Shown piece after piece: positions 18,456 to 26,149 of a stretch of 64,000 bases of DNA. A program made the translations under genes and the position numbers. The stretch's first letter is position 1. Each line of letters starts with the position of its first letter. The stretch comes from Chryseobacterium echinoideorum. Lineage in GTDB: Bacteria > Bacteroidota > Bacteroidia > Flavobacteriales > Weeksellaceae. Under the pieces are notes generated by a model. It was not told the origin of the DNA. It was given only the letters and a program-made list of their open reading frames with translations, and did no database searches. The stretch lies in the NCBI RefSeq assembly GCF_007474535.1, contig NZ_VKNW01000006.1, positions 124,001 through 188,000 on the forward strand, written 5' to 3'.

Positions 18456-18835
18456 AGACTTGTTTTTTGTGTTAAATAATTTGTGTTCTGAAGCTGATAA
18501 ACATGTTTCAGGTTATTGGGAATGAGCTGGTACATATAAATCCATTGTTCTGTAGTGCAACGTCTTTTCATTCCTTCAAAAGAGCGTACAAACAAATTTT
18601 CAACGATGTACTGTACATATTCATTACCTCTTTTATGAAGCCAACCGATGAACTTGATCTTTACCCCAATTTTCTCTATCTGTCCTTTGGAAAGCAAGAG
18701 ATTGATGTGGTTGACGATTGCCTGAAATATTCCCGCAAAATTTTTTCGCATGGATAGTTCGTTGATCTCTTCTTTAATTTCACCGTAGTGATGTGCCAGG
18801 TACGTACTGGCTGCGTTTTCATTTATTTCATTCAT
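18452..18835 (-). CDS. Unknown kdp-operon protein (DUF7674-like), copy 2
   Basis: 127-residue soluble, mostly helical protein. Segment RGNEYVQYIVENLFVRSFEG, followed by LIPNNLKHVY, parallels GGNQYTRNAIENEFLTALSF and FPIELRKGYI in the protein at 19136-19495, so the two are paralogues. I think both belong to the DUF7674 family, from memory only. They lie inside the kdp operon before kdpF, so a role in K+ stress or complex control is plausible but unproven. Confidence 0.75.
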   Translation of the reverse strand: MNEINENAASTYLAHHYGEIKEEINELSMRKNFAGIFQAIVNHINLLLSKGQIEKIGVKIKFIGWLHKRGNEYVQYIVENLFVRSFEGMKRRCTTEQWIYMYQLIPNNLKHVYQLQNTNYLTQKTSL

Positions 18836-18853
18836 TGATTTATAAACTTCTTT

Positions 18854-18964
18854 TTATTTACTGAAGAACATCGCATAGAAAATACAGAAGACAATAAAAG
18901 CTAAAAGTATTTTTGCCAATATATCCGTAACTATTTCCCTGTTTGATTTTCGTTCTTTTTTCAT
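18854..18964 (-). CDS. 36-aa membrane mini-protein
   Basis: Starts at an ATG overlapping the stop of the preceding 55-aa gene by 4 nt (ATGA), which decides this start over the longer upstream reading. Sequence: MKKERKSNREIVTDILAKIL, then LAFIVFCIFYAMFFSK. Charged N-terminus, one C-terminal span. Function unknown. Confidence 0.6.
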   Translation of the reverse strand: MKKERKSNREIVTDILAKILLAFIVFCIFYAMFFSK

Positions 18965-19128
18965 CTGCTTATTAATTGAAAGAATAGAAAGAAAAACACA
19001 AAGCCGATCAAAATACCTGCGAATCCTCCGAGCTTTACGCAAACGGCAAACAGGACAAACAATAAGATTGCTAATACTGCTTTTTTTATTTTAGCCGACC
19101 AATGTATTTTTCCCTTTAAAACTTTCAT
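18961..19128 (-). CDS. 55-aa two-span membrane mini-protein
   Basis: Hand-translated from the ATG at 19128. A basic head (MKVLKGKIHWSAKIKK) is followed by hydrophobic segments VLAILLFVLFAV and GILIGFVFFFLFF. It begins 7 nt after the end of the 119-aa paralogue gene and overlaps the next gene by 4 nt, showing translational coupling. No family recognised. Confidence 0.6.
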   Translation of the reverse strand: MKVLKGKIHWSAKIKKAVLAILLFVLFAVCVKLGGFAGILIGFVFFFLFFQLISR

Positions 19129-19135
19129 TATTTAA

Positions 19136-19495
19136 TTAGTTTTCTAAAATGGTTTTGATATATCCTTTTCGTAATTCGATGGGAAATAAATCCATGTGTT
19201 TTTTTAGGCTTCCGGGGCTTTCTTCAAAAGACAAGGCTGTCAGAAACTCATTTTCAATGGCATTCCGGGTGTATTGATTCCCTCCCTGATATAAAAGGTT
19301 TATAACTTTGGCTATCTCCTGAACACGCTCTAATTCATCTTCCGATCCAGAACCTATTTTTTGGGAACAAACTTCTGCCAGTTTATGTAGTAACAGATAG
19401 TCTGCGATAGAATCGTCCAAAGTATCCAAATCAGGAATGAGTCTTGCGGCTTCAGGAGCCCATTGTTGTATCGTATTTATGATTTTTGTTTTCAT
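19136..19495 (-). CDS. Unknown kdp-operon protein (DUF7674-like), copy 1
   Basis: 119 residues, soluble and helical. It carries the segment GGNQYTRNAIENEFLTALSF shared in pattern with the paralogue at 18452-18835. It starts 6 nt after the 27-aa mini-gene. No catalytic motif seen. Two divergent copies in one operon suggest either a heteromeric partner role or regulatory binding; this is inference. Confidence 0.75.
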   Translation of the reverse strand: MKTKIINTIQQWAPEAARLIPDLDTLDDSIADYLLLHKLAEVCSQKIGSGSEDELERVQEIAKVINLLYQGGNQYTRNAIENEFLTALSFEESPGSLKKHMDLFPIELRKGYIKTILEN

Positions 19496-19501
19496 TTTAT
19501 T

Positions 19502-19585
19502 TTAGATTTTCTCAAAGAAGTCAATTGACTTAATGAACAGACCGAAACAGGCTAAACCTGCGAGTACTAAAACTATTGTTATCAT
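19502..19585 (-). CDS. 27-aa KdpF-like membrane mini-protein
   Basis: MITIVLVLAGLACFGLFIKS, then IDFFEKI. One membrane span followed by a short polar tail ending in FEKI, very similar in design to KdpF (PEKF). It may be a second KdpF-type peptide. It lies between the 47-aa mini-gene and the 119-aa gene with short gaps. Confidence 0.6.
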   Translation of the reverse strand: MITIVLVLAGLACFGLFIKSIDFFEKI

Positions 19586-19597
19586 TTTTATCTATTT

Positions 19598-19741
19598 TTA
19601 AGTGGTACTAATGTGCTTCATAATTGCTCCAAAAATCATGACCACAATAAAGGCAAAAAGCAATAAGTGGTATGATTTTAGCCATTTTGGAAACGAAGGA
19701 GGCTCTTTTCTTTGCTTCCATTTTACATTTCTTTTCCTCAT
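19598..19741 (-). CDS. 47-aa basic membrane mini-protein, first gene of the kdp operon
   Basis: MRKRNVKWKQRKEPPSFPKW, then a span (YHLLLFAFIVVMIFGAIM) and the tail KHISTT. The strongly basic head predicts a cytoplasmic N-terminus. It is the first open frame downstream of the divergent regulatory region. Function unknown. Confidence 0.55.
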   Translation of the reverse strand: MRKRNVKWKQRKEPPSFPKWLKSYHLLLFAFIVVMIFGAIMKHISTT

Positions 19742-20058
19742 TTTTAATTTCTTTTATATCCTCTATGCCAAATCCTATTCCAATAGAACTTTTTTGAATT
19801 TAAAATATTGATTTTCAATATTTTATCTCGTTATTTCAGGATTTGTTGATGCAAAAACCTTATCAAAATGATAGGGTAATTATCATTTTGATAAGAGCAC
19901 AGATTTTTTGGTGGTAATGAGCGAAATCCTAAAGGACTATATCACCTTGATTAATACGGGGAATCGTTTTTAATTTTATATTTTCGTACTTTATTAATCA
20001 TAGAATGACTGGTTTCTAAGTCATTTTCAGCACAAATCGGAGGGATAAGCAAAAAAAG
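19742..20058. promoter_or_regulatory. Divergent kdp / nhaA control region with two perfect inverted repeats
   Basis: This 317-bp region separates the leftward kdp operon from the rightward nhaA operon. IR1: AAAATATTGA-ttt-TCAATATTTT at 19802-19824. IR2: CTTATCAAAATGATA and TATCATTTTGATAAG, 15-bp arms with a 7-bp spacer, at 19859-19895. IR2 has the size and symmetry of an enhancer site for a dimeric NtrC-type regulator, which the module encodes at 26150-27487. A clean sigma54 -24/-12 element with correct spacing was not found on either strand. Confidence 0.65.
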
Positions 20059-21390
20059 ATGAGTAAACAAAAAAAGACCCCTATTGAGAAAATCGTATCG
20101 CCAATTCAAAGCTTTATTAAAAATGAAAAAGCAGGTGGCATTGTATTAGGAATCAGTGTAGTGATTGCATTGATGTTAGCCAATTCGCCTTTAGCAGAAG
20201 AGTACCATCATGTTCTGGAACATAAATTTGGATTTCAGTTAGACGGAAGCACGTATTTTGAATACAATCTGCATCATTGGATTAACGATGGTTTAATGGC
20301 TATATTTTTCTTTGTAGTGGGTTTAGAACTAAAAAGAGAAATCGTTGGCGGGGAGTTATCCAATCCACGTAAAGCTTTATTACCCATCGCTGCTGCATTT
20401 GGTGGAATGGCTGTGCCAGCTGCAATTTATTTTTTTTTGAATCCAACAGGAGAAGTGCATAGTGGTTGGGGAATTCCAATGGCGACAGATATTGCATTTG
20501 CCTTGGGGGTACTATATCTATTGGGGAATAGAATTCCGCTTACACTAAAAGTTTTCTTAACCGCTTTAGCTATTGTTGATGACTTAGGAGCTGTATTGGT
20601 TATTGCATTTTTCTATACTTCGGATATCTCTATGTTCCATCTCATTATCGGTGCTTTGGTGCTTTTGACGATGTATATCGGTAATAAAATGGGGGTAAGA
20701 ACCATTTTATTCTATGCCATTTTAGGAATAGGCGGAGTTTGGACAACTTTTTTACTTTCGGGGGTACACGCCACTATCGCAGCTGTTTTAGCAGCATTTA
20801 CCATTCCGGCAGATGTAAAGATCAATGAGAAAATATTCAGTAATAATATCCAAAAACTTTTAGATAAGTTTAAAGGTATTGACCCGGATAACAGTAAACC
20901 TACTTTGACAAATGAACAATTACATATTCTGGAAGAAATTCAAAATAGTACAGTAGCCGCCACTCCGCCATTACAACGATTAGAACATGCTATGCATCCC
21001 ATGGTAACCTTTTTGATCATTCCTATATTTGCTTTGGCAAACGCTGGTGTTTCATTGGCTATCGATATGGAACATTTATTCAGTACCAATGTAGCTTTGG
21101 GTGTTGCTTTAGGTCTTTTGGTAGGTAAGGTTGTTGGAGTAGTTGGTTTTACATTGCTTTTGGTGAAGCTGAAAGTGGCTCCTTTTCCAGAAGGAATGAA
21201 TGTAAGAAATTTGTTTGGTTTAGGTTTACTGGCTTCTATAGGTTTTACGATGTCCTTATTTGTAACTTCTTTGGCGTTCTCGCATGAGGAATACATGACA
21301 CAGGCGAAGATTGGAATTTTTGCAGCTTCTATTATTGGCGGTGTATTGGGTTATTACGTGCTGAGTAAGCAGTCTAAAAAGCAACTGTAA
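20059..21390 (+). CDS. nhaA: Na+/H+ antiporter NhaA
   Basis: 443-residue inner-membrane antiporter that exports Na+ in exchange for H+. Family signatures: FFFVVGLELKREIVGGELS near the start, MATDIAFALGVLYLLGNRIP and ALAIVDDLGAVLVIA (paired Asp of the ion site). An extra hydrophilic loop of about 50 residues in the middle (KLLDKFKGIDPDNSK...) is usual in Bacteroidota NhaA. It is the first gene of the plus-strand cation operon, 13 nt before the DUF389 gene. Confidence 0.95.
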   Translation: MSKQKKTPIEKIVSPIQSFIKNEKAGGIVLGISVVIALMLANSPLAEEYHHVLEHKFGFQLDGSTYFEYNLHHWINDGLMAIFFFVVGLELKREIVGGELSNPRKALLPIAAAFGGMAVPAAIYFFLNPTGEVHSGWGIPMATDIAFALGVLYLLGNRIPLTLKVFLTALAIVDDLGAVLVIAFFYTSDISMFHLIIGALVLLTMYIGNKMGVRTILFYAILGIGGVWTTFLLSGVHATIAAVLAAFTIPADVKINEKIFSNNIQKLLDKFKGIDPDNSKPTLTNEQLHILEEIQNSTVAATPPLQRLEHAMHPMVTFLIIPIFALANAGVSLAIDMEHLFSTNVALGVALGLLVGKVVGVVGFTLLLVKLKVAPFPEGMNVRNLFGLGLLASIGFTMSLFVTSLAFSHEEYMTQAKIGIFAASIIGGVLGYYVLSKQSKKQL

Positions 21391-21403
21391 ACCTTGTAAG
21401 CAA

Positions 21404-22711
21404 ATGAGCAATAAATTATGGGATTTTATCAATCTGCACAATGGTGAAGAAGATAAACAGAAAGTTTTAGAGAATGTAACAGCTAACATTTCGTTCAGGG
21501 GATCCAACCTCTGGATATTAGCTTGTGCCATCCTTATCGCTTCTGTTGGATTGAATGTCAATTCAACAGCTGTGATTATTGGAGCCATGTTGATCTCTCC
21601 TTTGATGGGACCTATTTTAGGAGCAGGATTTGCCTTAGGAACCTATAATTTTTTACTCTTACGGAAATCTATTAAAAATCTTTTAATAGCAACTGTGGTC
21701 AGTTTATTGGTCTCTGCTTTTTACTTTTATATCAGTCCGTTCAAAGATGTACAATCCGAATTATTGGCTCGTACTTCTCCGAATATATATGATGTATTGA
21801 TTGCTTTTTTTGGAGGTTTAGTCGGTGTTATTGCGATCACACGGGTTGAGAAAGGAAATCCAATTCCCGGTGTAGCCATTGCTACGGCTTTGATGCCTCC
21901 ATTGTGTACGGCAGGTTATGGATTGGCTACCTTTAATTTTAGCTATTTCTTTGGTGCTTTCTACCTTTATACCATCAACTGTTTTTTTATTTGTATTGCT
22001 ACTTTTTTAGTCATCAAATACTTAAAATATCCTGCTTCTGCTACGATCGAACCGAAGAATGAAAAACGTATTCGCTACGGAATTACCACCTTGATGATGA
22101 TTATGATCATTCCCAGCTTTTATCTGGCGTATAATCTATTTGAAGAAAAGAAGTTTACTAAAACCGTGGAAGAATTCATCAATTCTGAATTCAATAGCAG
22201 AGGATATACGGTGATTTACAAGAAACTGAATTACAATTCAAACCCTAAAAAGGTGGATCTGGCATTTCTGAATAAAAAACTCAGCAAAGAAGAAATGGAA
22301 ATGTATAACCGATTACTGGATGAAAGAGGTATTCACAATACGATGCTGAATTTCAGACAGGATGATGCAGATCTTAAGTCGGAGATACTAAGTGAACTGA
22401 ATAAGCAGGATGCTTCTTTATCTGAAAAAGATGTAACCATCAACAACCTTCGACAAGAACTGAATAAATATAAAGTAAATGAACCGGGACTTGTTAGAGA
22501 ACTGAACGTTCTTTTCCCTGAACTGAAAGATGTTTCTCTTGGAAAAATAGAAAAATTTTCAGGAACAGATAGTGCCAAAGTTGAATGGTTGGTGTTATAT
22601 CATTTGGAACAAGGGACAAAAGAAATTGATAAATCGAAAATGAAAAAATGGCTGAACGAGCGTCTTCATGTTGATAATACATTAATCCTACAAGACACAC
22701 AATCGGAATAG
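21404..22711 (+). CDS. DUF389 family membrane protein (TIGR00341-like)
   Basis: 435 residues. N-terminal membrane domain with the DUF389 core: NSTAVIIGAMLISPLMGPILG, then ARTSPNIYDVLIAFFGGLVGVIA and GVAIATALMPPLCTAGYGLA. A C-terminal soluble half of about 200 residues contains charged, coiled-coil-like sequence (DVTINNLRQELNKYK). The transport substrate of the family is unknown. Its place between nhaA and trkH suggests a role in cation or osmotic balance. Confidence 0.88.
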   Translation: MSNKLWDFINLHNGEEDKQKVLENVTANISFRGSNLWILACAILIASVGLNVNSTAVIIGAMLISPLMGPILGAGFALGTYNFLLLRKSIKNLLIATVVSLLVSAFYFYISPFKDVQSELLARTSPNIYDVLIAFFGGLVGVIAITRVEKGNPIPGVAIATALMPPLCTAGYGLATFNFSYFFGAFYLYTINCFFICIATFLVIKYLKYPASATIEPKNEKRIRYGITTLMMIMIIPSFYLAYNLFEEKKFTKTVEEFINSEFNSRGYTVIYKKLNYNSNPKKVDLAFLNKKLSKEEMEMYNRLLDERGIHNTMLNFRQDDADLKSEILSELNKQDASLSEKDVTINNLRQELNKYKVNEPGLVRELNVLFPELKDVSLGKIEKFSGTDSAKVEWLVLYHLEQGTKEIDKSKMKKWLNERLHVDNTLILQDTQSE

Positions 22712-22726
22712 CCTGAGAATTTTTAA

Positions 22727-24466
22727 ATGAAAGAGTTTTTATATGCCAAATGGATACAACAGCTCATTGTTGTATTGCACTTGGTTGCACTTACAGCATT
22801 AATAGCTGATTACGGTTTTATACTCAATCCAACCTTACAACTAAGTATCATTTCTTTGTATCTTTTTGTATTGGTTATTGGTGTTTTTTATACTGTCCTG
22901 AAATACTATTATCATCGAAAAGAATTCATATTAAGTGTATTTATTTTTGATACATTGAGTGTTTTGTTTGTACTTTATTGTTTGTACAAACAATTATCAA
23001 CAGGGGGAATATCGGAAATAACCCATTGGATACGGTTGGCTGTTATCTTAAAATTGATACGGGAGTTTACACGTCCACGTTTGAGCTATAAGCGTTCTTT
23101 ACTCAATCCTGCCCAATTGTTTATCATCAGTTTCATGGGATTGATTGTCGTGGGAGCCCTACTATTAATGCTGCCCAATGCAACCTATCAAGGTATCAGC
23201 TTTGTAGATGCTCTATTCACTTCTACCAGTGCCGTTTGCGTGACAGGCCTTATCGTAGTCGATACGAGTAGTTATTTTACTCCTTTTGGGCAAACCTTAA
23301 TCATGCTGTTGATCCAAGCCGGTGGTTTAGGTATCCTTACATTTGCCAGTTACTTCAGTTACTTCTTCAAAGGTGGATCTACCTACGAAAACCAATTGGC
23401 ATTGAGTGATATGACCAATTCAGAGAAAATAGGCGAGGTTTTTACGACGGTAAAGAGGATTTTAACCATTACTTTTTTAATAGAGTTTATTGGAGCGATA
23501 TTAATTTTCCTCAACCTGGATAAAGCTTTAATTCCATCCTTTTCAGAAAGAGTTTATTTTTCTGTGTTTCATTCTATATCCGCTTTCTGTAATGCGGGAT
23601 TTTCAACCTTGCCCAATGGAATGATGGAAGACAGTTATGTGTATAATTATCCCCTACAGTTTATCATTGTCATCATCTTTGTATTCGGAGGTTTAGGTTT
23701 TCCAATTGTTATTAATTCAGTACGGTACATTAAACATTTGATAGCAAGATATATTCTTTGGTTTGTAGAGAAAAAGAACAATTATCGCCCATGGATTTTA
23801 ACCTTGAGTAATAAGATAAATTTATTGACCACTTCCATATTGATTGTTTTGGGAACCGTCATTATCTACATCAAAGAATATTACAATGTATTGGGCAATC
23901 ATCAAGGTTTGGGAAAGGTTGTTACGGCATTATTTACAGCAACTACACCCAGAACGGCAGGTTTTAATTCTATAGACTTTAGCCAAATGCACTTTTCATC
24001 TATCATCATTATCATTTTTTTGATGTGGGTAGGTGCATCTCCAGCTTCAACCGGTGGTGGTATTAAAACGAGTACGTTTGCCATTGCTACTTTGAACTAT
24101 TTTAGTCTTGCAAAAGGAAAAACCAGAATAGAAGTCTTCAGAAGAGAGATTGCGGATATTTCCGTGAGAAGAGCTTTTGCCGTAATGAGTCTATCCTTAT
24201 TGGTAATAGGAATAAGTGTCTATCTGATTTCTCATTATGATAATCATGTACCTCTTTTGGATATTGCATTTGAGAGTTTTTCGGCTTATAGCACTGTTGG
24301 GCTTAGCTTAGGAATAACCGGAGATTTAAGTAGTGAAAGTAAATTGGTTCTTATTGGAACTATGTTCGTTGGAAGGGTAAGTATGTTAACCATTCTGATT
24401 GCCTTTTTTAAGAAGGTCAGACAGGGTAACTACCATTATCCATCGGATGAAATATTAATCAACTAA
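22727..24466 (+). CDS. trkH: TrkH/KtrB-type K+ uptake channel protein
   Basis: 579 residues. About four extra N-terminal membrane segments (1-150) precede the four-repeat K+ channel core. The four pore-loop signatures are TSTSAVCVTGL, HSISAFCNAGFS, TATTPRTAGFN and SFSAYSTVGLS. It carries K+ across the inner membrane, gated by the TrkA protein encoded next (13 nt gap). The long N-terminus is common in Bacteroidota homologues. Confidence 0.94.
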   Translation: MKEFLYAKWIQQLIVVLHLVALTALIADYGFILNPTLQLSIISLYLFVLVIGVFYTVLKYYYHRKEFILSVFIFDTLSVLFVLYCLYKQLSTGGISEITHWIRLAVILKLIREFTRPRLSYKRSLLNPAQLFIISFMGLIVVGALLLMLPNATYQGISFVDALFTSTSAVCVTGLIVVDTSSYFTPFGQTLIMLLIQAGGLGILTFASYFSYFFKGGSTYENQLALSDMTNSEKIGEVFTTVKRILTITFLIEFIGAILIFLNLDKALIPSFSERVYFSVFHSISAFCNAGFSTLPNGMMEDSYVYNYPLQFIIVIIFVFGGLGFPIVINSVRYIKHLIARYILWFVEKKNNYRPWILTLSNKINLLTTSILIVLGTVIIYIKEYYNVLGNHQGLGKVVTALFTATTPRTAGFNSIDFSQMHFSSIIIIIFLMWVGASPASTGGGIKTSTFAIATLNYFSLAKGKTRIEVFRREIADISVRRAFAVMSLSLLVIGISVYLISHYDNHVPLLDIAFESFSAYSTVGLSLGITGDLSSESKLVLIGTMFVGRVSMLTILIAFFKKVRQGNYHYPSDEILIN

Positions 24467-24479
24467 AAGAATAATTGAA

Positions 24480-25172
24480 ATGAAATTTATAATTATAGGA
24501 TTGGGAAATTTTGGAGGCTCATTGGCAGAAAAACTAACCCAACAAGGAAATGAAGTTATCGGTGTGGATTCACGTTCGGAAAAAGTTGTAGCATTAAAAG
24601 ATAAATTGTCTCACACCATCTGTATGAATGCTACAGATCAATCAGCCATTACTCATTTACCGCTAAAGAATACGGATATAGTGATGGTTTGTATTGGTGA
24701 AGACGAAGGTGCAAATATCATGGTTACTGCTCATTTTAAAAATCTGGGGGTAAAACGATTGATTAGTCGTGCCATTAATCCACTTCACGAAAGTGTTCTA
24801 CAGGCTATAGGCGTTAATGAAATTGTACGTCCGGAAGAAGAAACTGCTGAAAGATGGGCTAAAAAACTAAGCCTAAAAGGTGTTATAGATTCTTTTGAGC
24901 TGAACAAGAGTTATAGTATTGTAGAGATTGTAGTACCAGAAAAATACATTGGAAAAACCATAGAAGAAGTAAAATTCAGAGAATTGCATAATGTGTTAAT
25001 TCTGACTATTATCAGAGATGCCCAAGAGAAGAGTTTCTTAGGAAGAAGTAAAACCGTTGCTAATGTGCAGGGAATTCCGGAACCTACTACTATGCTACAA
25101 AAAGATGATATCATCGTTATTTATGGTAATAATGAAGATCTACAGAGATTTGCAAAAGTAAAATATGAATAA
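24480..25172 (+). CDS. trkA: TrkA/KtrA-type K+ channel regulatory protein
   Basis: 230 residues with a Rossmann RCK-N domain (IIGLGNFGGSLAEKLTQQGNEVIGVD, residues 4-29) and a C-terminal RCK-C domain (about 135-225: VPEKYIGKTIEEVKFREL, then LQKDDIIVIYGNNEDL). It binds nucleotide and gates TrkH. The single-unit size is KtrA-like rather than the duplicated E. coli TrkA. Confidence 0.95.
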   Translation: MKFIIIGLGNFGGSLAEKLTQQGNEVIGVDSRSEKVVALKDKLSHTICMNATDQSAITHLPLKNTDIVMVCIGEDEGANIMVTAHFKNLGVKRLISRAINPLHESVLQAIGVNEIVRPEEETAERWAKKLSLKGVIDSFELNKSYSIVEIVVPEKYIGKTIEEVKFRELHNVLILTIIRDAQEKSFLGRSKTVANVQGIPEPTTMLQKDDIIVIYGNNEDLQRFAKVKYE

Positions 25173-25197
25173 TTGCTACGATTACGTATAAATCAAA

Positions 25198-26145
25198 ATG
25201 GATAAAATCAATAAATATCAAACGATTGTTATTTTAATCGCAGTCATTGTAGGCTTAGTTATTGGTCAATCTTCCTTGATTTCGGACATCTCGGCATCCT
25301 TTATTATTCCGCTATTGATGGTCATGCTTTTCGGTTTATTTCTGACCATTGATATCTCAGAGCTCAAGCACTCGTTTCTGAATATCAAGTTTTCTATAAC
25401 CAGTATTCTAATCAATTTTGTGTGGACACCGATCTTTGCTTATCTATTAGGAAGTATATTTTTAAATAATGATATAGCTATCTGGATGGGGTTTGTCATG
25501 CTTATGGTCACACCCTGTACCGATTGGTATTTGGTTTTTACAAGTGTAGCAAAAGGAAATGTTCCCTTGTCAACAGCTATTCTTCCAACAAATTTAATCT
25601 TACAGGTATTACTTTTACCAGTATATCTTTTACTGTTTTTTGGTAAATCAGGCAATGTAGATTTAGGGACACTTGCAGAGAGTATTATTATAGTGTTAGT
25701 TATACCTTTTACTTTGGCAGTTTTAGCCAAAACAATCGTGAAAAGCAGGAAGAGTCTAAGTAAAAATGCCTTTTTAGGATTTTTTGAGACTTCACAAGTG
25801 TTTTTTCTTTCTTTGGCTGTAGTCGCTATGTTTGCATCTGAAGGAAAAGATTTGATCAATCATCCGAGCATTATTTACAAAATGCTTCTCCCTGTTTTAA
25901 TATTCTTTTTCGTAGCATTTCTAGTAGCATATTTTGTAAGTAAGATACTGAAGTTCAACTATGCGGACAGAGTAAGCTTAACATTGACAACCATGGCCAG
26001 AAATTCACCGATTTCATTAGCCATAGCCGTTTCTGCATTTTCGGCAGAACCGCTGATTGCTTTAGCCTTGGTAATCGGGCCACTAATAGAGTTGCCTATT
26101 TTGGTTCTGACCACTCAATCACTTTTGAGGACACAAAAAGAATAA
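25198..26145 (+). CDS. Bile acid:sodium symporter / ACR3-like family permease
   Basis: 315 residues with about ten membrane segments, of the BASS/arsenite permease superfamily. The motif MLMVTPCTDWYLVFTSVAKGN corresponds to the conserved Pro-Cys region of ACR3-type proteins, and ARNSPISLAIAVSAF to the second conserved half. The context (nhaA, trkAH) favours Na+-linked transport over arsenic, and no ars genes are present. It is the last gene of the operon and converges with the response regulator, with 4 bp between stops. Confidence 0.82.
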   Translation: MDKINKYQTIVILIAVIVGLVIGQSSLISDISASFIIPLLMVMLFGLFLTIDISELKHSFLNIKFSITSILINFVWTPIFAYLLGSIFLNNDIAIWMGFVMLMVTPCTDWYLVFTSVAKGNVPLSTAILPTNLILQVLLLPVYLLLFFGKSGNVDLGTLAESIIIVLVIPFTLAVLAKTIVKSRKSLSKNAFLGFFETSQVFFLSLAVVAMFASEGKDLINHPSIIYKMLLPVLIFFFVAFLVAYFVSKILKFNYADRVSLTLTTMARNSPISLAIAVSAFSAEPLIALALVIGPLIELPILVLTTQSLLRTQKE

Positions 26146-26149
26146 TCTG

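Noticed and set aside
19742..20058. Sigma54 -24/-12 promoter candidates for kdp and nhaA
   Set aside because: Minus strand TTGG...TTTGGCA has GG-to-GC spacing of 11 and plus strand TTGGTGG...GAGC has 9; the required spacing is 10, so neither is claimed.
25198..26145. Arsenic resistance operon
   Set aside because: The permease resembles ACR3, but no arsR, arsC or related gene is nearby and it is the tail of a Na+/K+ operon.
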